Assembly: GCA_017506865.1 (NCBI GenBank)
Contig: JAFCMP010000547.1
Coordinates: 992,001-1,056,000, forward strand
DNA from: Tribonema minus
Lineage: Eukaryota > Sar > Xanthophyceae > Tribonematales > Tribonemataceae
DNA: 64,000 nucleotides
Reading direction: 5' to 3'
Part shown: positions 42,750-51,500 of the stretch, one piece after another
Numbering within the stretch: the stretch's first letter is position 1
Layout of the letters: each line of letters begins with the position of its first letter
The notes under the pieces: model-generated
What the model was told of the DNA's origin: nothing
Database searches by the model: none
What the model saw: the letters and a program-made list of their open reading frames with translations, nothing else
Translations under genes and position numbers: made by a program

Positions 42750-44708
42750 TCATGACGGACAAGTGCGCAGGTCCGAGTTGGGATCAGGGATCGACTGCAC
42801 CCCTTCAAACGACACACGCGCTGCAAGCGAGTCCAACCACTCCTGCATCATGCACGTAATGACCTCATGGCTGATGGCCTTGTTGTCCACCCCTCGGTAC
42901 TCTAAACCTGCCTCCGGGGGGTCATCCAAAAAATAGAGCGTTTCATGTGACACACCTTTGAGCGCCCGAGGAGCCATCGCGCGCAAGGCAGCCGTGCGGT
43001 GCTGGGCTGCCTCTTGCCTGGTGATCACTTGCGGGTCGTCATCCTCCGTCAGCTGCTGCGGCGGAGGAGGCGGCGGCGGCGGTTGCTGCTGCTGCTGCTG
43101 CGGCGGCGACGGCGCCACTGGCAGCTGCTGCAGCGGCGGCGGCGATGGCGCCAGCTGCTGCTGCTGCTGCTGCGGCGGCGGCTGTGCGTCCTCCGTCTGC
43201 TGCTGCCGGTGTTGTTGCCACCGCTCTGACAACTGCCATTGACCCTGAGGCTCAGCCTGCTGCTGCTGCTGCGGCGGCGGCGGCTGCTGCTGCTGCGGCG
43301 GCGGTGGCTGCTGCTGCCTCTGCTGCTGCTGCTGCTGCTGCGGCGGCGGCGGCGGCTGCTGCTGCTGCTGCTGCTGCGGCTGCTGCTGTTGCTGCTGCTG
43401 CGGCTGCTGCTGCGGCTGCTGCTGCTGCTGCTGCAGCGGCAAACCCTGTTGCTGCAGCTGCAACTGGTGAGCCTGCTCGCGCCACGTATGCAGCTCGTTC
43501 ACAGCTATGGGGTCATTGAGGTTACCCCTCATTTGGCGGACGAGCTGAGCAAGAGTGCGGTCTACACAGCGGTCAGTTATGGCATCTCTTGGCATAGTGA
43601 ACTCAAGGCCTGCGATTGGCACCGAGGGAGGCACTGTCAGTACAGGGCCCTTGTCAGGATCAAGGCAGTCAGCAGCCAATGGGCCCTCTACGCGCGCCCA
43701 GTTGGCAGCGTCAGCCAGCGGCTCCGCAGGGGCCAACGGCTGCACCCAGTAGGGTCTAGCAACTTGCAATCTGGTGCACGACGCAGGCAAATAAAAGTCT
43801 TCTCCCGTGTCATCGCCCCGCACAAGCAACAAGGGGTCAAACACATTCCTGTCAAGCACATGAGTGTCAGTGCCCACAAAATCCTGCACCATGACACATG
43901 TGCGCCATGCCCTGCCTATTTTGGCCCTCATAGGGGTACCCTGTGGGAGAATGCAAGGAGTCAGAGTGTGCGCCGCGACCTGCATCGCTGTAGGGTTCAC
44001 CAGTGTCCGTACAACAATGTGGTCAGTGATGGCATGAGCTCTAGGGAAACGGCCCAACGGCTGGCACCAGGCCGGCGCAACCTGCACAATCACGGCTTGG
44101 TCCGGTCGTCCTTCCCTATTCACACCTGCACCCTTCGGATTCACTGGGTGTAGAATGGCCAACTCATACCCAGACGGCCTCCACCTCACATAGTTTGGCT
44201 CTATACCCCCCACCAACTCAACTTCCCATTGCGCGGGCTCATCATCTCCGCGCGCATAGTCACGCTGCAGCCGCGTCGCAAACGTTTGGTCATCATGCTT
44301 GACCACCACCCCTACACGGGCAATGCGTTTTTCATCACGCTCCAACCACACCAAAACTAGCTCACCGGTGTGGAGCTCCTCATCTGCCCGGACTTCGGAT
44401 CTCTGGTTAACCAGCCAGACATCTTCCTCGCGCATACGCTTAAGTGCGCTGCGCGCCTGCAAGAACCCCTCTGGATAGCGGTCCCAAAGAGCTGCCACAT
44501 TGCGCTTCTCAACCTGCGTCAGTGCTACCGTCAGTGGGTCACCTTCCTTATGAATGGTCCTGCCTTGCAGAGGTACTGTTTCCACCAGCGCCTCAATTTT
44601 TGCCTTACGGCTTGAATTCACAGATGTGGTGAACGAGCCCACACTCTCAGGTGCCCTATGCACTCCATGAGCCGTGCTGGTCTGAGAGCTAGTTCCGCTG
44701 TCTGACAT
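42750..44708 (-). CDS. Gln/Pro-rich ORF upstream of the gag-like ORF
   Basis: 652 residues, first ORF of the - strand retroelement unit. Residues about 90-190 (ELHTGELVLVWLERDEKRIA, QWEVELVGGIEPNYVRW) look like a small beta-barrel. About 200-400 are mixed and not recognised. About 420-570 are Gln and Pro runs. The last 80 residues are helical. The Met start follows an Ala/Thr-rich, hairpin-bearing region. No function is assigned. The Gln runs make every other frame here open too, and those are shadows. Confidence 0.5.
   Translation of the reverse strand: MSDSGTSSQTSTAHGVHRAPESVGSFTTSVNSSRKAKIEALVETVPLQGRTIHKEGDPLTVALTQVEKRNVAALWDRYPEGFLQARSALKRMREEDVWLVNQRSEVRADEELHTGELVLVWLERDEKRIARVGVVVKHDDQTFATRLQRDYARGDDEPAQWEVELVGGIEPNYVRWRPSGYELAILHPVNPKGAGVNREGRPDQAVIVQVAPAWCQPLGRFPRAHAITDHIVVRTLVNPTAMQVAAHTLTPCILPQGTPMRAKIGRAWRTCVMVQDFVGTDTHVLDRNVFDPLLLVRGDDTGEDFYLPASCTRLQVARPYWVQPLAPAEPLADAANWARVEGPLAADCLDPDKGPVLTVPPSVPIAGLEFTMPRDAITDRCVDRTLAQLVRQMRGNLNDPIAVNELHTWREQAHQLQLQQQGLPLQQQQQQPQQQPQQQQQQQPQQQQQQQPPPPPQQQQQQQRQQQPPPPQQQQPPPPQQQQQAEPQGQWQLSERWQQHRQQQTEDAQPPPQQQQQQLAPSPPPLQQLPVAPSPPQQQQQQPPPPPPPPQQLTEDDDPQVITRQEAAQHRTAALRAMAPRALKGVSHETLYFLDDPPEAGLEYRGVDNKAISHEVITCMMQEWLDSLAARVSFEGVQSIPDPNSDLRTCPS
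43060..43440. repeat. CAG/CGG-rich trinucleotide tract
   Basis: Long run of CTGCTG and GGCGGC triplets (+ strand reading) coding Gln and Pro on the - strand. Likely length-variable. Confidence 0.85.
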
Positions 44709-44709
44709 A

Positions 44710-45170
44710 TTGACTACTTCATGAAAATCATTTGAAAAATTAATTGAGAAATATTCAGTATCACTCCTTACTTGCTGAACCCTGCTTGTTCAGTGCCGAC
44801 TGCTGTTCGAGTTAGTTCTCCCCCCCAGCGTCAATGTAATTTGACGCTAGACGAAACAGCAGAAGTAGCACACCCAAACGAAGTGAACGAGCCCGTAGAG
44901 AGTAATGTAGCAAGAACGCAAAGCTACGCGAACGTGAAGAGCAGTATCTGTCAAACTTACGCAAATACGGAAAGATTTGCTCCGCCCGCAATAAAATGAT
45001 ACGGTCACGGCGTGCAGTCTGATGCACGCACACGCCGTTCACACGAGCCAGAGACTCGTGAACCAACACAGGCGATAGGTATCGCAAACAAGAGAGGTAA
45101 ACAACTGCTGTGCCCTGCGCAGGCGCGGCAGCAACTTACCCAAGCAAAATATCCGCCCGAGATGGCGCTG
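44710..45170. promoter_or_regulatory. Hairpin-rich region between divergent ORFs, candidate bidirectional promoter
   Basis: Lies between the - strand Gln/Pro ORF and the + strand arm ORF. Contains inverted pairs GCGTCAA/TTGACGC (about 44829-44848), ACGGCGTG/CACGCCGT (about 45007-45040) and CACGAG/CTCGTG. It is also AT-richer than its flanks. The role is inferred from position only. Confidence 0.35.
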
Positions 45171-47740
45171 TTTAGCAGCACCTTGACACCTTTTGCTGAA
45201 AATGGTGGGGGGGAAGCGTGCTGTTGCGAGTCGGGCTGAAGCGTTTTGCATGTATACCTGGCTGCTCCAGAAGGGACGTTGGGGCTCAGCCTGGGAATGG
45301 TTTTACGACACTGCAGACAGTGACGACATAAGGGAAAAGCTCGATGAAGTGCTGAGCGCAATGGACTACTTCGTCGCTGCTGAGCTTAAGCTGCATGAGG
45401 AGCAACGCCGGCTCAACACGTGCCTTGCAGAAGACACACAGGGAGTCGCTGAGGAGCAGCAGAGGGTCAGCATCTTGCAAGAGCGGCTACAGCAAAGCAA
45501 GGAGGCTGAGGCAGCAGCGCAGCAGGAGCTGGAGCGGCAATGCGCTGCCGATTCAGCAGCGCTTTTGCTGCTGCGGAGTCGGGTGTCGGAGCTGGAGGAG
45601 GATGCTGCGAGAATGGCTACAGTGCTGGCGTCGGCGCGCGCAGGCGATAACAACGCGGGCAACAACAGCTGCGCCAACAACAGCGGCGGCGTATGTGCCG
45701 CACGCTCAGCGCCGACGGAGGCGCTTTCAACATCGCAAGCATGCAGCAGTGGCGCGCTTGGCAGCAGCGGCACTGCAGTCGTGCTCTCAGCGCCGACAAC
45801 GGCGGCGCATGCAGCTGTGCCTGTATGCGACATGGGCGAGCACAACAGCGGCGGCACCGCAGCTGCGCTTTTGGCCCCAGCGACAGCGGCGCTTTCACCG
45901 CTGCGCGCACGCAGTGGCGCGTGTGACAGTGGCGACACTGCGGCCCCGCTCCCAACGCGCGGTAGCGGCGGCGGCGACAGTAGCGGCGGCGCGCGCGGCG
46001 GCGGAAGCGGCGGCGGCTGCAGCGGCGTACGCGGCGGCGGTAGCGGCGGAGCACGGGGCCGCAGCGGCGGCGCGCGAGGCGGCACTCTCAGCGGCACTGC
46101 CACCGTGCTCTCAGCGCCGACAACGGCGGCGCATACAGCGGTGCGCGCATGCGACAGCGGCGCGCGTGACAGTGGTGGCACTGCAACCCCGCTCCTAGCG
46201 CCGGCAGCGGCAGCAGTAACATCAGGGCGTGCGCGCGATGGAGGCGCGCACAACGATGGCACTTCAGCTGCGCGGACAGCTGCTGCACTGCCTAGGGTGC
46301 TTGCACAAGCGCGCAGCGGCGGCGCGCGAAGCGGCGCGTGCAGCGACGGTGACGGCAGTAGCGGCGGCGCGCGCGGCGGCGGCAGCGGCGGTGGCGGCAG
46401 AAGCAGCGGCGCGCGCGGCGGCGGCAGCGGCGGCGGCGGCGGCGGTAGCGGCGGCGCGCGCGGCGGCGGCAGCAGCGGCGGCGGCAGCACACGCCACAAG
46501 AGTGGCGGCACGGGCGTGACGAGCTCGGTAACGGCGACGGTACCGATGAAACAGCGCGCCGGCATCAGCGCTGCGCGGCGCAGCACGCGCGCCGCAGGCA
46601 GCAGCCTGGGACGACCGCTCTCGCGGCGGCAGCAGAAGCGGCGGGAGTACTGGTCGGCGCATACGGCTGAGGAGCAGCAGCGCCTCCGCGACTGGCAGGC
46701 GCGGCATAAGGCGCTGCACAGGCGGCATGCAAGCGAGGAGAGGCGTGGCGATGGCGCGCAGCCGCCAGACGCAGCAGCAGCACGGAGGCGCGGCAGTGCT
46801 TACACTAGCACAGCATTGTCTCCCACCAGCAATCAGGCTGTGCTTAGCACATATTGCGCTGACATTTGTGAGACACAGGCGGCAGCAGCTCTTTTGTGCG
46901 CCATGTGTCTTACCAGTGCATCTTGAGCGGTTTGGCTCATGGGGGCGCTTGTTTGCAGGTTCACTGTTGAGCCTGTACGGTTAGACACCACACCGCTTGC
47001 ATACCATCAGCAGTGTAGTGTCTGGGGGCGATTGTCGTACAGGTCGAAATGCGTCGCATTGACCACCTGGGCGCACATACCGAACCGCCCACCCCTTTAG
47101 TTTTGTTTCAGTTGTACATGCGCACTTCTTCTGCGTGTGTTGCACAAACGCTGGGGGGGATAAGTGCGCAGTGCCAACATGTCGGGGGCGTACATACTAT
47201 AGTAGCTGTAGAATGGCGGTGCACTTGCTTGCGTTGGTTGCGCAGAGCCAACATGTCGGGGGCGCATATAGCAGCGGAGCCAGTTGCTTGCTTTCAAGTT
47301 TGTCTGTTGCAGCGTTATGATATTGTATGGTTTTGCAACAACGTAGTTGCCACTCCAGCCAGACGCGCCACAGTCTTTCTGAGACTTGTTGGTGGCAGAG
47401 GGTTGCTGGTATATGCCATATGCCCGTGTTATTTGAGAGTTTCGGCGGTCGCGGAGCACTGCTGTGCTTGCATTGCATTTCGTAGCAATATTGCATGTGT
47501 AGTATCTACGACGCCTCACATGAGTGCATGGCTATCGACTTGCGGACTGGAAGAGCCATGCAGCCCCTGGGGGCGATTGTAGTGAGGCAACCCTAGGCGG
47601 AGCAGTAGTTGAACTAGGACTTGCATTGCAAATGCCTTTTGTGCAGTAATCAGACACGACTTTAACCTTCAACATGGCACGGCTTCTTCTGCTTCTACCT
47701 GTTTAGCCACGCTTGCATATCACGGTGATATTGCACTTGG
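45171..47740. repeat. Right inverted arm
   Basis: Inverted counterpart of 36288-38888. The outer end is GGTGATATTGCACTTGG. Homology stops sharply there. Confidence 0.9.
45193..46926 (+). CDS. Arm ORF, right copy: coiled-coil, Gly/Ser-rich, basic C-terminus
   Basis: 577 residues. Residues about 10-65 include the aromatic stretch CMYTWLLQKGRWGSAWEWFY, about 65-145 form a coiled coil, about 150-450 are Ser/Gly/Ala/Arg low complexity, and about 460-540 are a basic helix (RRQQKRREYWSAHTAEEQQR). The basic tail could bind nucleic acid. This is inference. Function unknown. Large antisense frames over the same DNA are composition shadows. Confidence 0.55.
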   Translation: MLKMVGGKRAVASRAEAFCMYTWLLQKGRWGSAWEWFYDTADSDDIREKLDEVLSAMDYFVAAELKLHEEQRRLNTCLAEDTQGVAEEQQRVSILQERLQQSKEAEAAAQQELERQCAADSAALLLLRSRVSELEEDAARMATVLASARAGDNNAGNNSCANNSGGVCAARSAPTEALSTSQACSSGALGSSGTAVVLSAPTTAAHAAVPVCDMGEHNSGGTAAALLAPATAALSPLRARSGACDSGDTAAPLPTRGSGGGDSSGGARGGGSGGGCSGVRGGGSGGARGRSGGARGGTLSGTATVLSAPTTAAHTAVRACDSGARDSGGTATPLLAPAAAAVTSGRARDGGAHNDGTSAARTAAALPRVLAQARSGGARSGACSDGDGSSGGARGGGSGGGGRSSGARGGGSGGGGGGSGGARGGGSSGGGSTRHKSGGTGVTSSVTATVPMKQRAGISAARRSTRAAGSSLGRPLSRRQQKRREYWSAHTAEEQQRLRDWQARHKALHRRHASEERRGDGAQPPDAAAARRRGSAYTSTALSPTSNQAVLSTYCADICETQAAAALLCAMCLTSAS

Positions 47741-48181
47741 CCCCCCCACTTCACATGTGATGAGTGGGTCAGGTGCCATTTTGTTTAACTGCAAGTATGA
47801 GAGGATCGTCATGGTAGCATAAAGTGCAAGCGTTGCAGAACAGGCAACAACACAGACAACGGAATTAAACACAAATGCGCTGTTGAAGTTGCAGGACCGT
47901 GGCAGCTGCTCAGCAGTAGCAGCAGCGGCTACATGTATGTGTCAGTCGCTTGTCACCATCAGCTGGTCTGCCGATATCTTTTGTGAAAGAGAACCAATTG
48001 CGCGATGCCATGCCGTGTATGGTGCTTGTGGGATTGTTGCAACCAACTTGGGTTTGTTACAGCAGCACTGCACGCCGTGGCATCGACTGATGCATGTCCT
48101 CGACTGCTTTGCGCCGTGCAAGGTAGACCGGACGAGATTGTTCAACACCGTCACTGCTTGCCATTTGTCACCACATTGCAG
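47741..48181. other. Stretch between element and kinase-like gene
   Basis: Probably holds upstream intron or 5' region of the next gene. A + strand frame is open through 47883-48209, but no motif is recognised. Confidence 0.35.
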
Positions 48182-48589
48182 GTCCTGTGCAGCCTGTCCG
48201 ACCCGCTGACCAGTCTACAGCTGCTTGCATCGACCTGCTGGGGCCCCCCATTTTCGCCCTGCCGAGGCTGGGCGACCTGCCACAGCATTTACGGATGCCG
48301 CTTCCTGTCAAGCTGCCGCTGTTGCCAGCAGCAATGCAGGAACTGACTGCTCTTGTCAAGGACCAAGGCATTACAGGAGGCTTCAAAGAGGATGACGGCT
48401 CGGCCGCACAGCTGGCATATGTGCTGTCCGGGGCAGTGACTGGCAAACTCTTCGTTCAGTGGGAGCAGGAGCCCTTGGTGGCGGACGCTGTGAATCAGTG
48501 CATCGTTAAAATCATCATGACGGTGGATGATTTACTGCCGTTTGAGGACAGGCTGGGCCTTGTCTTCTCACGAGACCGCGGCGATACAG
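48182..48589 (+). CDS. Kinase-like gene, exon with helical N-terminal region
   Basis: Includes LPLLPAAMQELTALVKDQG and TVDDLLPFEDRLGLVFSRDR. Donor GTGCGT, phase 1. The acceptor could be at 48181 or ten bases further on. Not recognised as a domain. Confidence 0.6.
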
Positions 48590-51500
48590 GTGCGTCCGTC
48601 AGTATCAGCCGCAAGCAGAGGTCAGGTCTTTCAGAAATTTATAAATAAGTACATTGTAGATGACGGGTTCAGCGCCCTGGGGTGTTAGCCATCCAACCCT
48701 TTTTCCCATTGACCACATCGCTCAACAGCAAAGCATGCATGATGAATTGTTATCAGCGCTGCAATGCGCATTCGAAACGCTTAGGCGTCTCTTTCTGAAT
48801 CAAGAAAGAACAGAACGGGATAGTAGAAATGTTAAGCCCCCCGGTTTGCGCTAAAAAACAAACCCCAGCGTTAGGGTTATGGGTAGGGTTACCTAACCCT
48901 GAAAAAAATCATTGCGATTTAAGCTACTACAACTCGCGATTTGATGCTGATCCGGTCTCCACTGCAAAAGACGGCGCAAACAATTACGTTGGCATCAATT
49001 GAAGTGGCACCAAACTGCCCAGATCACCTGCAAATGAGTGCAATTAGCTTTTGCCGCCTCTCCGTTTTTTTTTGTTGATGTGGTTTTTGCTGGCGCCATG
49101 AAACATTTCCCGCATGAATACGACACTGCACAAAATGCACTGGCATGAAATCGTCAGACTTCTGAACACAATTTATACAATAGCTGGCCGTTTGTCAGTA
49201 CATGAAAAAGCTATGTCAACCGCAAAACACCTTGTACGATACCATTGCAACATCAAGGGCATTTGAAGCTTAACGATGTATTCACCATGTGCGATTGATC
49301 ATGTATGTTGTATGCCCACATTCTGCTGCCTTTTTACCTCTGCAGAGTCCGGTATGACCAATGTGTCTGCAAACGGCGGGAACCTACGCCCAGATGGGGC
49401 ATTCTTCTTGAAGGGCAACAGGATGGGGGCTAAGTTAGAGGAGAAGGATAACACTTACCCGATCTCACAGCCACTGCGTGAACTTGGAGAGAAGACGGCA
49501 GTATGGTCGCCTCTATACTACGGGAGCCTGCCATACCTGTTGTGTATCGCCATAGCTGGGTCTCTGGTGCAGTTCTGTGCAGTTGAGCGCGGAGCGCCTT
49601 CCACTGCTGTCGCCATTGGTGCCCCGTACGACATGCAGCGCATCGGCGACAGGGCTGCGTTGGCTATCGCAACTTTCAACTTCTTCAGGCTACTGAAGGC
49701 TGCCTCCGCCTACCTGCCCAGCAGCGTCTTGACGGTGGGATGCGACCTCAAGCACAAAGTGACGCTTGATGGCGGAAGCAGCTACACACGCACATTGTAA
49801 GTCCATACTGTTTGGTTCTCTGATACACACTCACCTCAGCTTTCGTTGTCAAACGTGTTGTGGAAAGGTGGATGTGCTCGTGTACATGACAACAGGTGAG
49901 GATGAGCATCAATGACGTCATACTACGTATTGGCTGTGTCTCATATGAAGTCGACCCAAGGTCATTGCGGTATGAACTTGTGCAGCACTTGTGGGTGTGA
50001 TTGTACTTTCATTATTTGTGTAGATCCACAACCCCTTGGCCTGAGTAAAGCAAGCAAATATACGCAATATGTAACAAACCATCACAGCTTTCGAAATTAT
50101 CTAAAGCCCATCCCAATCCAGCTCCTGCCCAGCTCCTGCCCCTCGCCAAAGTCCTCCCCCACATAATTCCTATAGCCCCCTGTCTCCTGTGTGGCGGCCA
50201 TGTGGCCCATCACGCGTGCGGAAATCCTAAGTGATTGTACAAGTTTGTTTTGGCCAAACCTGAAGGCACATGATCTTTGGGCTTCATGACCATTCCTCCG
50301 CCATGTGCATGGACCATATTTATTTTTGTGGTCCTCGGCCTCAGGGACAACATGCCGGAATATATCCACTCGTCGATGGGACAGGCTGCAGCCACTGAGA
50401 CAGAGGTCATGGCAGTATTGTGTGCCGACCCACACACACTCTCATGTGCTGAGCGTCATCAGTACACTTCTGTGTGCTGAGCTTCGCGTTGCTCTATCAA
50501 CAAAGCACGCTTGGTGCTCATTCTTTCCTTGGCTATACCAGTAGGCATTGATTTTGATACTCTCACAGAGTGTGAAGTGCCCAGCTGGCTTTTGCATGGG
50601 GGCAGCTGTGCAGCAGCGGCAGCTACAGCCGCGCACTTCCACGTTAATGCAGTGAATGTTGGTTATCCATTTAGCAAGCTGAAGTTCGCAGAGACCAGGG
50701 CTGCTTACAAATATGTCAATTTGAACAGAAACAAAACGATGCTTCACTGCAGGCGCCCAGGCGTGGCTCTTGTCAAGAATGTCCACTTGTCCCAGCGTCA
50801 CAGTCTGAACTAGTGATGCAGTAGGTCTGTATTTCTTGGTGAACAAGGCGTACAATCTTTTTTTGTCTCTCTGGTGCTGCTGCATCAATCATGGACTGTG
50901 CATGGGCGCTGCATGCATCTTGAACTGCAGGCTTAGTGACCCATCCCAAACACAGAGTGCCACAGGAAGTAAATATTGTGACACTCGAACATGAAGCTTC
51001 AGACATTTACCTGCGACTGTTGAGTGACCCTCATCAACAACCTGCTCTGACAGGCATATTATCTGTGACCAGCACACGGATGTTCCCTTCTTTGTTTGGC
51101 AGCTGCAAAGTTGTCGTGCTGCTACTGTGACTTTGTCCACTCACTATAACATCCCTGCATTGTCCCATCACATCTTTCCGTACTTGTACTGCTCCAGGCA
51201 CTTTTTACTCGACAGCCTGTAACCTCCCGCATTGTCCTGTCGCATCTTTCACCACTTCTGCTGCTCCAGGCACTTCCTGTCCGACAGCCTGGCCGTGCAA
51301 AAGTCCATCACCCCTTGGCCCGTGTATGCCGAGCGCTGGGGCGTGCAGTTCAGTGACATTGCACTTGCATACAGTGCGACATCGACTGCGTCGGGATTGA
51401 TCCATGTATCCCCGAACGGCGGGGAGCCCACCCTCAATGGCGGCAAGTACTTGGTGCAGCTGGGACCGCTTGGATTGCAGCGAGCGGACATTCGTGTGGC

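Larger units (their letters stand above)
36288..47740. mobile_element. 11.5-kb composite element with 2.6-kb inverted arms (virus-like/retro interior), fossil
   Basis: Arms 36288-38888 and 45171-47740 are inverted copies. Between them lie a spacer, repeat A copy 2 and about 5 kb of - strand retroelement-like sequence: a Gln/Pro-rich ORF, a gag/aspartic-protease-like ORF and a cytosine-5 methyltransferase-like part. No reverse transcriptase, RNase H, integrase, tyrosine recombinase, polymerase B or capsid gene of the Polinton type was recognised, so it is either non-autonomous or a stack of insertions. The interior is broken, with few breaks visible. The arms look very similar, which suggests recent insertion or gene conversion. 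Confidence 0.6.

Noticed and set aside
43239-44153. 304-residue + strand Leu-rich frame
   Set aside because: Reads the CTG tract in reverse of the Gln/Pro ORF. Low complexity without domain.
36288-47740. Polinton or giant-virus insertion
   Set aside because: No DNA polymerase B, capsid, packaging ATPase or integrase motif was found despite the long inverted ends.
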